A DNA stretch of 64,000 nucleotides, from contig NZ_AKGG01000005.1 in NCBI RefSeq assembly GCF_000277645.1, positions 409,251 to 473,250 on the forward strand, read 5' to 3'. The notes under the pieces were generated by a model. It ran no database searches. It saw nothing but the letters and a program-made list of their open reading frames with translations, and had not been told where the DNA came from. Position numbers and translations under genes: made by a program. Within the stretch, counting starts at the first letter, position 1. The number at the start of each line of letters is the position of its first letter. Shown here one piece after another: positions 19,588-29,125 of this stretch. The DNA is from Weissella koreensis KCTC 3621 (GTDB lineage Bacteria > Bacillota > Bacilli > Lactobacillales > Lactobacillaceae).

Positions 19588-20721
19588 ATGCCTAAAAAAG
19601 TAGAGCAAACTGATGTAGATTTTGATCAAAAAGGTTTTGACAAAGCAATTAAGGATCTTGTAAAAGAATACAAAAAATCAACGACAATTAAAGAAGATGA
19701 ATTGCATGAAACATTGGTTAAACGTTGGAATTTAAATGCTAACCAAATTGATGAACTATATGATAAGGTCGAAGCAGCTGGGATTGCCATTGTTGATGAA
19801 CAAGGTGAACCAGCTATGCGTGCTTTGAATAATAAAAAGACGGCTTTAAGTGAAAAAGAATTAAAGCAAGCAGCTGAAGCACCATCTGGGATTAAAATTA
19901 ATGATCCTGTACGTATGTATTTAAAAGAGATTGGCCGTGTTAGCTTATTGACAGGTCCAGAAGAAGTTGCATTGGCCGAACGTATTGAAGAGGGTGATGC
20001 ATCTGCTAAGCAAGAATTGGCTGAGGCTAATTTGCGTTTGGTGGTTTCAATTGCAAAACGTTATGTTGGTCGTGGAATGCAATTCTTGGATTTGATTCAA
20101 GAAGGAAATATGGGCTTGATGAAGGCAGTTGAGAAGTTCGATTACCGTAAGGGGTTCAAATTTTCAACTTATGCCACATGGTGGATTCGTCAAGCGATCA
20201 CTCGCGCAATTGCCGACCAAGCTCGTACAATTAGAATTCCAGTGCATATGGTGGAAACGATTAATAAATTAATCCGAATCCAACGATCATTGCTTTCTGA
20301 TTTGGGACGAGAACCAACTCCTGAGGAAATTGGGGCTGAGATGGATATTGCGACAGAAAAAGTTCGTGATATTCTTAAAATTGCGCAAGAACCAGTTTCC
20401 TTAGAAACGCCAATTGGTGAAGAAGATGATTCACATCTAGGTGATTTCATTGAAGACAATGAAGCTGTTTCACCAGCTGATTCCGCCGCATATCAAATGT
20501 TGAAGGAACAGCTAGAATCAGTACTAGATACTCTAACTGATCGTGAAGAGAACGTCTTACGTTTGCGCTTTGGATTAGAAGATGGCCGGACTCGAACATT
20601 AGAAGAAGTTGGTAAAGTCTTTGGTGTGACGCGAGAACGAATTCGTCAAATCGAAGCCAAGGCACTTCGGAAACTTCGCCATCCAACGCGTTCAAAGCAA
20701 TTACGTGATTTCTTGGACTAA
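19588..20721 (+). CDS. rpoD: RNA polymerase primary sigma factor (sigma-70/SigA)
   Basis: The housekeeping sigma factor, 377 residues. It shows region 1.1 (about 1-90), region 1.2 [22 protein letters not shown], region 2 with [27 protein letters not shown] and the promoter-melting stretch [13 protein letters not shown], region 3, and region 4.2 helix-turn-helix [24 protein letters not shown]. It has an AAGGAG start and lies 26 bases after dnaG. It is fully typical of Firmicutes SigA in length and sequence. Confidence 0.98.
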   Translation: MPKKVEQTDVDFDQKGFDKAIKDLVKEYKKSTTIKEDELHETLVKRWNLNANQIDELYDKVEAAGIAIVDEQGEPAMRALNNKKTALSEKELKQAAEAPSGIKINDPVRMYLKEIGRVSLLTGPEEVALAERIEEGDASAKQELAEANLRLVVSIAKRYVGRGMQFLDLIQEGNMGLMKAVEKFDYRKGFKFSTYATWWIRQAITRAIADQARTIRIPVHMVETINKLIRIQRSLLSDLGREPTPEEIGAEMDIATEKVRDILKIAQEPVSLETPIGEEDDSHLGDFIEDNEAVSPADSAAYQMLKEQLESVLDTLTDREENVLRLRFGLEDGRTRTLEEVGKVFGVTRERIRQIEAKALRKLRHPTRSKQLRDFLD

Positions 20722-20765
20722 AATTAATTGAAAGTTTTTTATAATTAAGATTAACTTTGATAAGT

Positions 20766-20852
20766 AAAAAGAATTATCTTGTAAGTAATATGATGAATGG
20801 GTTTAAAAATCTCATGATTTTTTATTCTTACATTAGATAATTCTTTTTTATT
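20766..20852 (+). terminator. Terminator after rpoD
   Basis: Long hairpin: AAAAAGAATTATCT at 20766-20779 pairs with AGATAATTCTTTTT near 20835-20848, and inner GTAAG arms extend the stem; a T run follows. The remaining part of 20853-21010 holds no recognisable element. Confidence 0.8.
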
Positions 20853-21012
20853 TTTATTTTAAATTTTAATAATAGTGAATTATTTTATACTTTTGGTACG
20901 AAAGCCGATATTGATGATAACTTTAATTTGGTATTTTAATGGATAAAAGCCCTTATTTATCAAGTAAGAACGTTAAAATTAGCATAATATGTATTGAACT
21001 ATTCTAAGTATT

Positions 21013-21039
21013 TTGGCACTCCATAAAATCAAGTGCCAA
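21013..21039. promoter_or_regulatory. CIRCE-like operator, upstream copy
   Basis: TTGGCACTC (21013-21021), 9-base spacer, AAGTGCCAA (21031-21039): the CIRCE architecture TTAGCACTC-N9-GAGTGCTAA with three base differences in total. The wider palindrome TTTTGGCACT/AGTGCCAAAA is perfect. It lies just upstream of the -35 element. Confidence 0.7.
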
Positions 21040-21044
21040 AATAG

Positions 21045-21072
21045 TTGACATTTATTTTTTTGAGTGTATTAT
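21045..21072 (+). promoter_or_regulatory. Promoter of the hrcA-dnaK operon
   Basis: TTGACA at 21045-21050, 16-base spacer, TATTAT at 21067-21072 preceded by TG. It is flanked on both sides by CIRCE copies. Confidence 0.75.
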
Positions 21073-21080
21073 TATAGTTG

Positions 21081-21107
21081 TTAGCAATAAGAAAGTAAGA
21101 GTGCTAA
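21081..21107. promoter_or_regulatory. CIRCE operator (HrcA site), downstream copy
   Basis: TTAGCAATA (21081-21089), 9-base spacer, GAGTGCTAA (21099-21107). The right arm is a perfect CIRCE arm and the left arm matches 6 of 9. It lies between the -10 element and the hrcA start codon, the usual repressing position. Confidence 0.88.
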
Positions 21108-21130
21108 TAACCAAGAAAGGAAAAATTGAG

Positions 21131-22153
21131 ATGTTAACAGAACGGCAAAGAATCATTTTAAATGCGATTATTGCTGATTACATCCGATTTGGAAAAGCTG
21201 TTGGCTCAAAAGCTTTGTTGGTTGATGTAGATCTACCGGTTAGTTCGGCGACAATTCGAAATGAGATGGCACATTTAGAGGATCAAGGATTGATTCAGAA
21301 GGAGCACGCTTCTTCTGGTCGTATTCCTTCTCAACAGGGTTATCGTTTCTATGTTGATTATTTAATGAGAACTCACCGTCCTTCAAAAGAGGAGCGACAA
21401 CAAATTTATCGCACTTTTAGTCGAAGATTTCAACAAGTTGATGATTTGTTAATTCAGGTCACTAAATTTATGGCAAATATCACAGGATATACAGCCATTG
21501 CGTTAAAACCAGCGACTAATGACGTAAAGCTCTCGGGTTTTCAACTAATTCCAATTGATGGACAGCAAATTATGGCAGTGTTAGTGACTAGTAATGGTCA
21601 AACTGCCAGTCAAAGTTTCCGTCTTCCTAAGGGAACATCAATTGAAGAACTAAAGATAATTGTCACATATATTAATCATCAATTAGTTGGACGTCCAATT
21701 CGTGAAGCTTTGCAAAGTCTGAGTGGTGATTTTCCATTAGATTTGGAGCGAACTATTCGGTCACCTCAAGCTTTCTTGCAATTGTTTGGAGATATGCTCT
21801 CACAGGCAATTCAGGATAAGGTTTTCATTGGGGGAAGTTTGAATATAATGGACTTTACTACTGATAGTGATTTAGGAGATATTAAGGCCTTATATCAATT
21901 GTTAGATGATCCTGAAGAAATGCATAAAATTATTGGTTCTGCGAATGAAGGAGTCTTTGTACAAATTGGCGAAGAAAATTCAGATGAGATTTTAAAACCT
22001 TATAGTTTAGTCTCAACGCGTTACCAAATACCGATGCATGGATTTGGAGAGTTAGCGATATTAGGGCCAACTAATATGCCATATCCTAAGATTGTTACGA
22101 TTCTAAATGAAGTTCGACAAGCCGTAGTAGAAGAATTACAAGAATATTATTAG
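21131..22153 (+). CDS. hrcA: Heat-inducible transcription repressor HrcA
   Basis: Binds CIRCE and represses chaperone operons until heat titrates GroEL. I chose ATG 21131 behind AGAAAGG, not the in-frame GTG at 21101, which lies inside the CIRCE arm. The protein has 340 residues: winged helix-turn-helix MLTERQRIILNAIIADYI through SSATIRNEMAHLEDQGLI and HASSGRIPSQQGYRFYVDYL, then the GAF-like and dimerisation domains, ending in the typical GPTNMPYPKIVTIL. First gene of hrcA-grpE-dnaK-dnaJ, under two CIRCE copies, hence self-regulated. Confidence 0.97.
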   Translation: MLTERQRIILNAIIADYIRFGKAVGSKALLVDVDLPVSSATIRNEMAHLEDQGLIQKEHASSGRIPSQQGYRFYVDYLMRTHRPSKEERQQIYRTFSRRFQQVDDLLIQVTKFMANITGYTAIALKPATNDVKLSGFQLIPIDGQQIMAVLVTSNGQTASQSFRLPKGTSIEELKIIVTYINHQLVGRPIREALQSLSGDFPLDLERTIRSPQAFLQLFGDMLSQAIQDKVFIGGSLNIMDFTTDSDLGDIKALYQLLDDPEEMHKIIGSANEGVFVQIGEENSDEILKPYSLVSTRYQIPMHGFGELAILGPTNMPYPKIVTILNEVRQAVVEELQEYY

Positions 22154-22168
22154 AAAAGAGGTGTTGGT

Positions 22169-22759
22169 ATGGCCGATAATAAGGCGGAGCAAACAGAGTC
22201 AGTTGACGAAGAGTTATTAGAACCAGTTGATGAAACAGACCATCAAACTGATAGTGAAACAGTTGCAACCGATGCTGATGTTTCTAATGATGAAGATTCA
22301 GTGGAAGTGGATCCATTGCAAGAATTGCAAGCAAAGTACGATGCATTAGAAGATAAATATTTGCGTACCAATGCAGAAATGCAAAATATGCAAACTCGTT
22401 TCGCAAAAGAACAGGCAACTTCATTAAAGTACGCCAATCAAAAGCTAGCTAAATCAATTTTGCCAGCTTTAGATAATTTAGAACGGGCCATTGACGTTGA
22501 AGCCAATGATGAGTCCGCTCAAAAAATTAAGAGTGGTGTAGAAATAGTCTACAAGAGTTTGAACAGCGCCTTGGAAGATAATGACATCAAGGCTGTCGGT
22601 GTGGTTGGTGAACCATTTGATCCTGAAATGCATCAATCAGTTCAAACTCAACCAGCGGATGACCAACATCCAGCTGATACGATTGCTCAAGTTTTGCAAA
22701 AGGGATACTTACTAGCTGATCGGGTTGTACGACCAGCAATGGTTGTTGTTTATAACTAA
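22169..22759 (+). CDS. grpE: Nucleotide exchange factor GrpE
   Basis: Releases ADP from DnaK. The 196 residues comprise an acidic disordered N-terminus (about 1-50), a long coiled coil (ELQAKYDALEDKYLRTNAEMQNMQTRF), and the beta-domain with GEPFDPEMHQSVQT and VLQKGYLLADRVVRPAMVVV. It has an AGAGGTG start and lies 15 bases after hrcA, 41 bases before dnaK. Confidence 0.97.
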   Translation: MADNKAEQTESVDEELLEPVDETDHQTDSETVATDADVSNDEDSVEVDPLQELQAKYDALEDKYLRTNAEMQNMQTRFAKEQATSLKYANQKLAKSILPALDNLERAIDVEANDESAQKIKSGVEIVYKSLNSALEDNDIKAVGVVGEPFDPEMHQSVQTQPADDQHPADTIAQVLQKGYLLADRVVRPAMVVVYN

Positions 22760-22800
22760 TTTAAATAAAAATTAAAAAATATAAGTCGAGGTAAATTAAT

Positions 22801-24624
22801 ATGTCAAAGATTATTGGTATTGATTTAGGAACTACAAATTCTGCTGTTGCTGTTATGGAAGGTGGAACTCCAAAAGTTATCACTAACCCAAACGGTGGAC
22901 GGACAACTTCATCAGTTGTTTCATTTAAGAATGGTGAGAGCCAAGTTGGTGATACAGCTAAGCGTCAAGCAATGACAAACCCAGATACAATTGTATCAAT
23001 TAAGTCACATATGGGTGAAGATGGTTATAAAGTTACGGTAGCCGGAAAAGATTATACTCCAGAAGAAATTTCAGCAATGATTTTGCAATACATCAAGAAG
23101 TATGCTGAAGATTATTTGGGAGAAACAGTTGATAAGGCTGTTATCACTGTTCCTGCATACTTTAACGACGCACAACGTCAAGCTACTAAGAATGCTGGTA
23201 AGATTGCTGGGTTGGAAGTTGAACGTATTATCAACGAACCAACGGCTGCAGCTTTGGCATATGGCCTTGATGATTTGACTAAGGATGAAAAAGTCTTAGT
23301 TTATGACCTTGGTGGTGGAACATTTGACGTTTCTATCCTTGAATTAGGAGATGGAGTCTTTGAAGTTTTGTCAACATCAGGAGATACACACCTTGGTGGT
23401 GATGACTTTGACGAAAAGGTTATTGATTGGTTAGCTGAAGACTTCAAGAACGAAAATGGTATTGATTTGAAGCAAGATGCTTTGGCTATGCAACGTTTGA
23501 AGGAAGCTGCTGAAACTGCTAAGAAGACTTTGTCACAAGCTACAGAAGCACAAATTGATTTGCCATTTATTGCTTCATCAGATAATGGTCCTCTTCATAT
23601 TCAAACAACTTTGACTCGAGCTAAGTTCAATCAATTGACACATGATCTAGTTGAACGTACTAAGGCTTCAGTTGAAACTGCTTTGAAGGATGCCGGACTA
23701 TCAAATGCTGATATTGATCAAGTTATCTTGAATGGAGGATCTACTCGAATTCCTGCTGTGCAAGAATTCGTTAAGGATTTGACTGGTAAGGAACCAAATC
23801 ACTCAATCAATCCAGATGAAGCGGTTGCTTTGGGAGCTGCTGTACAAGGTGGTGTTATTACTGGTGATGTTAAGGATGTCGTTTTGCTTGATGTCACACC
23901 ATTAACACTTGGAATTGAAACAATGGGTGGTGTATTCACTAAGTTGATCGATCGTAATACAACTATTCCTACTTCAAAGTCACAAGTCTTCTCAACTGCT
24001 GCTGATAACCAACCAGCCGTTGATATTCATGTTTTGCAAGGTGAGCGAGCTATGGCCGCTGACAACAAGACATTAGGACGTTTCCAATTGACTGATATTC
24101 CAGCTGCTCCACGTGGTGTACCACAAATTGAAGTTAAGTTTGATATTGACCGAAACGGAATTGTAACTGTTTCAGCCAAGGATCTTGGAACTCAAAAGGA
24201 ACAAAAGATTACTATCCAAAATTCTGGATCATTGTCTGACGAAGAAATTGAAAAGATGATGAACGATGCTAAGGCTAATGAAGAAGCCGACAAGAAGCGT
24301 AAGGAAGAAGTTGATTTGCGCAATGATGTTGACCAATTGATTTTCTCAGCTGAGAAGACATTGGAAGATACAGGAGACAAGTTATCAGCTGATGACAAGA
24401 AGCCTGTTGAAGATGCTCTTACAGAATTGAAGTCTGCTAAGGAAGCTGATGATCTAGATCAAATGGCTGAAAAGAAGGAAGCTTTGGAAAAAGTTTCTCA
24501 AGAGTTAGCAGTTAAGTTGTATCAACAAGCAGCTCCTGAACAAGGTGCTGAAGGGTCTGAAGATAAGGCCGATGATAATACTGTTGATGGTGATTTCGAA
24601 GACGTTTCTGACGATAAAAAGTAA
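22801..24624 (+). CDS. dnaK: Chaperone DnaK (Hsp70)
   Basis: ATP-dependent protein-folding chaperone, 607 residues. The nucleotide-binding domain shows [32 protein letters not shown] and [14 protein letters not shown]; the linker [15 protein letters not shown] leads to the substrate-binding domain and an acidic C-terminus ending DDKK. It lacks the 24-residue N-domain insert of Gram-negative DnaK, as normal for Firmicutes. Codon choice (TTG, CAA, AAG-rich) suggests high expression. Regulated by HrcA/CIRCE. Confidence 0.98.
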   Translation: MSKIIGIDLGTTNSAVAVMEGGTPKVITNPNGGRTTSSVVSFKNGESQVGDTAKRQAMTNPDTIVSIKSHMGEDGYKVTVAGKDYTPEEISAMILQYIKKYAEDYLGETVDKAVITVPAYFNDAQRQATKNAGKIAGLEVERIINEPTAAALAYGLDDLTKDEKVLVYDLGGGTFDVSILELGDGVFEVLSTSGDTHLGGDDFDEKVIDWLAEDFKNENGIDLKQDALAMQRLKEAAETAKKTLSQATEAQIDLPFIASSDNGPLHIQTTLTRAKFNQLTHDLVERTKASVETALKDAGLSNADIDQVILNGGSTRIPAVQEFVKDLTGKEPNHSINPDEAVALGAAVQGGVITGDVKDVVLLDVTPLTLGIETMGGVFTKLIDRNTTIPTSKSQVFSTAADNQPAVDIHVLQGERAMAADNKTLGRFQLTDIPAAPRGVPQIEVKFDIDRNGIVTVSAKDLGTQKEQKITIQNSGSLSDEEIEKMMNDAKANEEADKKRKEEVDLRNDVDQLIFSAEKTLEDTGDKLSADDKKPVEDALTELKSAKEADDLDQMAEKKEALEKVSQELAVKLYQQAAPEQGAEGSEDKADDNTVDGDFEDVSDDKK

Positions 24625-24656
24625 TTGAAATTACTCTCGTGAGGACGTTTACCATT

Positions 24657-24682
24657 AAGAATGGGGTTTGTGCCCTTTTCTT
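24657..24682 (+). other. Intercistronic hairpin between dnaK and dnaJ
   Basis: Arms 24657-24666 and 24673-24682 (AAGAATGGGG with CCCTTTTCTT) pair over about 9 of 10 positions with no T run afterwards. It may be an RNA-processing or stability element that lowers dnaJ relative to dnaK. Confidence 0.4.
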
Positions 24683-24720
24683 ATACATAAAAAATAAAAA
24701 AATGGAGGCGGGTTTTCCTC

Positions 24721-25641
24721 ATGAACAACACAGATTTATATGAAACGTTAGGACTTGATAAGAATGCATCGCAAGATGATATAAAAAAGGCTTATCGAAA
24801 ATTGTCGAAAAAATATCATCCAGATATTAATAAAGAACCAGGTGCCGAAGATACCTATAAAAAAGTTCAAGATGCTTATGAAACTTTAGGTGATGAAAAG
24901 AAGCGTGCATCATATGACCAATTTGGGACGACTGGTGACCAACAAGGATTTGGTGGTCAAGGTGGTTTCGGTGGTGGATTTGGTGGCCAAGGTGGTTATT
25001 CTGATTTTGGTGATATATTTAGTCAAATGTTCGGCGGGGCCTTTGATCCTAATCGGCCTCGACAAGGGTCTGATTTACAATACCGTCTTAATTTAACATT
25101 TGAAGAAGCTATTGCTGGTTTAGATACTGAAATCGAATATAACCGCACTGGATCAAATGGTCAAAGTGAACATAAGAAGGTTAAAGTAACAGTTCCAGCT
25201 GGAATTGATGACGGCCAACAAATGCGCATGAGTGGTTACGGTGAAGCTGGATCAAATGGTGGGCCTTTTGGAGATCTTTTCGTTGTATTCCATGTGGCTG
25301 CATCTAAGGATGGCTTTGAACGAGATGGAGCAGATGTTTACTTAGAACAACCACTTGATTTTGCAACAGCAACCCTTGGTGGTGAAATTCTGGTGAAGAC
25401 GGTTCATGGGGAAGCTAAGTTGAAAATACCAGCTGGTACAGCGAATGGAAAACGTTTCCGTTTACGTGGAAAAGGAGCCCCTCGCCTACAAGGATCTGGT
25501 TATGGTGATCAATATGTTGTAGTTTATATTGATGTTCCGACTAAGTTAACCCGCGACCAACAAGATGCTTTGAAGAAATTCCAAAATGCGATGAATGGCG
25601 AAGAAACAAAGTTAGATAAAATTAAGAAAAAATTTCAATAA
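24721..25641 (+). CDS. dnaJ: DnaJ/Hsp40 co-chaperone without the zinc-finger domain
   Basis: Stimulates the DnaK ATPase and delivers substrates. The 306 residues have an N-terminal J domain with HPD in [12 protein letters not shown] (about 30-41), a Gly/Phe-rich linker (about 75-110), and two C-terminal beta domains. The four CxxCxGxG zinc motifs of class A DnaJ are absent and there is no cysteine at all, so it is a class B, CbpA-like J protein in the canonical dnaJ position. Class A proteins here are usually about 370-390 residues. The SD GGAGG is 12 bases from the ATG, a long spacing, and GAGG could pair with CCTC just before the ATG. Confidence 0.93.
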   Translation: MNNTDLYETLGLDKNASQDDIKKAYRKLSKKYHPDINKEPGAEDTYKKVQDAYETLGDEKKRASYDQFGTTGDQQGFGGQGGFGGGFGGQGGYSDFGDIFSQMFGGAFDPNRPRQGSDLQYRLNLTFEEAIAGLDTEIEYNRTGSNGQSEHKKVKVTVPAGIDDGQQMRMSGYGEAGSNGGPFGDLFVVFHVAASKDGFERDGADVYLEQPLDFATATLGGEILVKTVHGEAKLKIPAGTANGKRFRLRGKGAPRLQGSGYGDQYVVVYIDVPTKLTRDQQDALKKFQNAMNGEETKLDKIKKKFQ

Positions 25642-25672
25642 ATCTCTTAATAAAAAATTAATATTTAAAGTT

Positions 25673-25707
25673 AAAGAAGTAGGTCTAATAGCCTACTTCT
25701 TTTTTTA
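25673..25707 (+). terminator. Terminator of the hrcA-dnaJ operon
   Basis: AAAGAAGTAGG pairs with CCTACTTCTTT around an 8-base loop and ends in a T run. Confidence 0.9.
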
Positions 25708-25872
25708 ATGTGTGTTTATCGCAGTTCATAATTCATATTTTATAAACATTTAGGTATAATTATTATTAATATATATGTTTTACTTAATTGATATGTTGTA
25801 ATCAAATGATCAAAATAAGATATTAAAAGATTGACGAGATTAGACAAAAAATAGATAATATGAAGGATAGTT

Positions 25873-26145
25873 ATGAATTTATCACAATTAAGGGCAGCAA
25901 CATTAGCGATGCCTGAACAATATCAAATTATGGTGCGTAATCATGATATCGTTTTACCAGCGATATCACTTGAAATAGATCAAAAACAAATTAAAATTAA
26001 AACACAAATGGAAGGCCAAATAATATTGAGGGACTTACGTAATTTAAACGGCTGGGATCAAAGCAAGTTAATATTCGAGGTTGATCAAAAAATGCATTCA
26101 GTTTTTGGTTATCGTGTTGATGGAATACAATTAATTTTAGGGTAG
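25873..26145 (+). CDS. Hypothetical protein, 90 residues
   Basis: Not recognised. A soluble, compact small protein with no signal or membrane segment and alternating hydrophobic and charged residues suggestive of a beta-rich fold. ATG 25873 follows AAGGA. It is 10 bases upstream of a membrane-anchored protein at 26156, so the two are probably co-transcribed. Confidence 0.6.
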   Translation: MNLSQLRAATLAMPEQYQIMVRNHDIVLPAISLEIDQKQIKIKTQMEGQIILRDLRNLNGWDQSKLIFEVDQKMHSVFGYRVDGIQLILG

Positions 26146-26155
26146 GTATTAGAAC

Positions 26156-26929
26156 TTGAAAAAGAAGAGATGGTGGATGATTGGAATTGCTGCAATTATT
26201 TTATTATTACTTATCGGAATTGCTATAGCAAAATTCACTCACAAAAATAATGATAGTCAGAATCAAGGACAAATTAAGACAAGCCAGAAGATAAATGAAG
26301 AGTCAATTAAACCGTTACAAGATGGGGCTAAGCATAAGACAAATAAAAGGACTTATGAAGTTTCTAAGAACGATAGTAACTCTGACCAATATGTTGCAAG
26401 TGGGAATTTAACTAAGCCGGGGCAATATAGTATCAGTCCTGCTGGAAATCGAAGTGAATTACAACAAATAAACGCCAATCCTGATCAACAATTAATGGAT
26501 TCTGAGGTGAGTTATACTTTAAATAAGATAAAGGTACAATTAAATCAACCAAAAACAGATGAAGCCTTACAAATGGCAAGGATGGCATTGAATGATCGTA
26601 GTATTGATGGTGACTATCAGACCTTAATACTTAATTATTCAATCACTAATAAAACTAACCGAATCATTCAAACGGACGGTGTAAAGGAAGTTGAATTATC
26701 ATCAAACGATGTGGTGACTGTTCAAAGTGGTTTGGATAATGATGCGAAGTTGAGTCAAAAAATGATTCAACCAGGAGAAACTGTAGAAACTTTTGCAACT
26801 ATTTTAGTTGGAAAAGACGGTCAAGAAAAACAAATCTTAAATCGAGCAACCATCGCTTTTGCACCGGTATTAGATCAAAACCAAAATGTTATTACTAGTG
26901 ACTCGCAAAAAATGACTGCTAAGTTTTAA
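26156..26929 (+). CDS. Membrane-anchored extracellular protein, DUF4352/DUF5067-like
   Basis: TTG start with a weak GGTAGG. The 257 residues have a Lys/Arg-Trp N-terminus, one membrane helix (about 8-26) without a lipobox, a polar Asn/Gln/Lys linker, and a C-terminal domain (about 115-257) whose pattern SYTLNKIKVQL..., YQTLILNYSITNKT and IQPGETVETFATILV resembles the immunoglobulin-like DUF4352/DUF5067 domains of Gram-positive surface proteins. Function unknown. Confidence 0.6.
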   Translation: MKKKRWWMIGIAAIILLLLIGIAIAKFTHKNNDSQNQGQIKTSQKINEESIKPLQDGAKHKTNKRTYEVSKNDSNSDQYVASGNLTKPGQYSISPAGNRSELQQINANPDQQLMDSEVSYTLNKIKVQLNQPKTDEALQMARMALNDRSIDGDYQTLILNYSITNKTNRIIQTDGVKEVELSSNDVVTVQSGLDNDAKLSQKMIQPGETVETFATILVGKDGQEKQILNRATIAFAPVLDQNQNVITSDSQKMTAKF

Positions 26930-26982
26930 AGTAAACTTAACAAGATAAAAAGTTTGAATAGGGAAGGATGATTAGGTAAGTT

Positions 26983-27615
26983 ATGAGAAAAAATTCTTTA
27001 TATGTTTTTTCAAAACGATTTGTTGATATTTCGGTTTCACTTTTTGCTTTGATTATGTTGTCACCACTTTTTCTAATCGTTACTTGTTTTTATCTCTTTG
27101 GACTTAATCGAGGACCAGTTTTCTATAAACAAACGCGAATTGGTGAATATGGAAAACCATTTAAAATTTATAAATTTCGTTCGATGGTTGTTGGTGCTGA
27201 AGAACGTCTTTATGAAAATCCAGTTCTTTATAAAAAATTTGTTGATAATGGCTATAAATTACCAATTGGTGAAGACCCTCGAATTACTCGTTTTGGTGCT
27301 TTTATTCGTAAAACAAGTATTGATGAGCTGCCTCAATTTTTAAATATTTTAATTGGTGATATGACTGTGATTGGGCCACGCCCGATTGTTCCCTCTGAAC
27401 TTCATGAATATGAGACGGTTGAGCGGATTAATAAATTATTGTCAGTGAGACCAGGTGCAATGGGACTATGGCAAGGAAGTGGGCGTAGTAATATTCAATA
27501 TCCACAACGTGCTGATATTGAATTACAATATATTGATAATCAAAGTCAATGGTTTGATTTTGTTGTCCTATTTAAAAATTTTGTGGCTATTTGTACAGCG
27601 CGTGGAGCACAGTAG
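26983..27615 (+). CDS. Second undecaprenyl-phosphate sugar phosphotransferase
   Basis: An initiating sugar-phosphate transferase of 210 residues with one membrane helix (about 18-38) and the conserved core: KRFVDI, GPVFYKQTRIG, KFRSM, KTSIDELPQFLNI and MTVIGPRP, then RPGAMGLWQGSGRSN. The LWQ motif near the C-terminus is typical of galactose/glucose-type WbaP-like enzymes. It differs from the 9490 paralogue in the loop between KFRSM and KTSIDE. No glycan gene cluster surrounds it here. Confidence 0.92.
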   Translation: MRKNSLYVFSKRFVDISVSLFALIMLSPLFLIVTCFYLFGLNRGPVFYKQTRIGEYGKPFKIYKFRSMVVGAEERLYENPVLYKKFVDNGYKLPIGEDPRITRFGAFIRKTSIDELPQFLNILIGDMTVIGPRPIVPSELHEYETVERINKLLSVRPGAMGLWQGSGRSNIQYPQRADIELQYIDNQSQWFDFVVLFKNFVAICTARGAQ

Positions 27616-27644
27616 GATAAATTAAAAAAATTAATGAATAAAAT

Positions 27645-27674
27645 GGCTTGGATTAATCAAATCCGTGCCCTTTT
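27645..27674 (+). terminator. Terminator after the second sugar transferase
   Basis: GGCTTGGATT pairs with AATCCGTGCC with one mismatch and one wobble, then CTTTT. It precedes the MFS gene RBS. Confidence 0.65.
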
Positions 27675-27693
27675 ATTTTAGGAGGAATTCAAG

Positions 27694-28902
27694 TTGGAAA
27701 TGGAAACAAAAAAACAGAATTTTAGTTGGCCGTTATTGGGGTCGAATTTTGCCTCAGTTTTTGGCGAAGGGATTTACCGTTTTGCTTTGAACTGGTTTTT
27801 AGTAGCTAGTTTTGGTAATGCAAAAATTTTAGGTTGGTTAACAGGTTTTGGATTTGTGGTATTTATGATTTGCGACCTGATAGTTGGGATTTTATTGGAT
27901 CGATATAATCGTAAAATGTTATTAGCGGGTGCAGATTTAGTTGGTGGTATTATTATATTATTGCTGTCATTTTTCTTGAATCCTGATAATCCGCAAATCT
28001 GGCTTTTATTTGCGGTAACCTTTGTCTTGAATGTTGATATATCATTTGCATATCCAGCGGGACGGACGCTTTTACCCGATGTCATTAAGGCCAATCGAGT
28101 GCCACGATTTAATGCTATGATTAGTATGGCTTTTACCTTGGGTCAGGCTTTAGGACCAATGGCTGGAGGAGTTTTACTCTCATTAAATTGGATTAATTTT
28201 AAAGATTTTTTGTTAATTTATAGTGGGCTTTTGATTTTAACAGCTGGAATTAATTCCTTGATTAAATATCATCCAGAAAAAGTTGCTAAAAATCATCAAC
28301 CAATGTTTAAAGGGATTGTTGAAGGTTATCATTATGTTTTCAATACACCAAAATTACTAGAATCGATGTTGTTAGCTATGTGGTCAAACTTCTTTTCGGA
28401 AGGATTTGTGGTGGCAACTCCATATTTAGTACAAAAAGTTTATGGTGGGGATGCAAAAATTTATTCTGGAATGTTATCTTTGGCAGCAATAGCGGGCTTA
28501 ATAATGGGGATTTGGTTAGCGCGGGCGCCAAAATTTAATCGATTGCAAACTTTATATCTTGACCTATCTATTTTAGGCGTTGTTTATATTTTAGCAGCGG
28601 TTTTCCCATATTTACCGGTTTTGACCGTCTTGGTAATTGCTGCAGGGGCTGTACGAGCTTCTGTCACGATTAAAATTAATACAGTCAATCAACAGGAAAG
28701 TAATCCTAAATTCTTAGGTAGAGTGATGAGTATCTCGTTTTTCTCAATTGATTTATGGGTACCTATGATTGTGATTTTAGTAGGTTATATGGTTGAACCA
28801 TTCGGATCAAAGATTCTTTATATCTTCGGAGGATTGATGTTATTTGGAATCTGGACGATCCATTGGCTCATTAAGCATAAAAAACAAGCAAGCTTAAATT
28901 AA
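27694..28902 (+). CDS. Major facilitator superfamily transporter, DHA3-like exporter
   Basis: A 402-residue permease with about twelve membrane helices, likely a proton-driven drug or metabolite exporter. The conserved loop between helices 2 and 3 reads GILLDRYNRK and the helix-5 region reads GQALGPMAGGVLL. The TTG at 27694 is preferred because AGGAGG ends 8 bases before it; the in-frame ATG at 27700 would give a 14-base spacing. Substrate unknown. Confidence 0.85.
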   Translation: MEMETKKQNFSWPLLGSNFASVFGEGIYRFALNWFLVASFGNAKILGWLTGFGFVVFMICDLIVGILLDRYNRKMLLAGADLVGGIIILLLSFFLNPDNPQIWLLFAVTFVLNVDISFAYPAGRTLLPDVIKANRVPRFNAMISMAFTLGQALGPMAGGVLLSLNWINFKDFLLIYSGLLILTAGINSLIKYHPEKVAKNHQPMFKGIVEGYHYVFNTPKLLESMLLAMWSNFFSEGFVVATPYLVQKVYGGDAKIYSGMLSLAAIAGLIMGIWLARAPKFNRLQTLYLDLSILGVVYILAAVFPYLPVLTVLVIAAGAVRASVTIKINTVNQQESNPKFLGRVMSISFFSIDLWVPMIVILVGYMVEPFGSKILYIFGGLMLFGIWTIHWLIKHKKQASLN

Positions 28903-28932
28903 TTCTTAAATCTTAAATTTTAATTATAAATT

Positions 28933-28974
28933 GTCATCGTCTTGTGCTTAGCATAAAATGGTGACTTTTTTTGA
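28933..28974 (+). terminator. Terminator after the MFS gene
   Basis: GTCATC pairs with GGTGAC and an inner TTGTGC/GCATAA stem stacks within; followed by a seven-T run. Confidence 0.75.
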
Positions 28975-29125
28975 ATATTTAAAAATAGTATCAATATTTT
29001 AAACTTTTATTGTTTAACTTAGCGAAATATTAGTATTTAACAGACTTAAAGTATTGATATTGAACGATAAAATTTGATAAAATGATAAATAGTATATTTA
29101 TAACATCTAAATGGGGGCGATGTTT

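Noticed and set aside
21101..21130. GTG 21101 as the hrcA start
   Set aside because: It lies within the CIRCE right arm and lacks an SD; ATG 21131 matches the family N-terminus.
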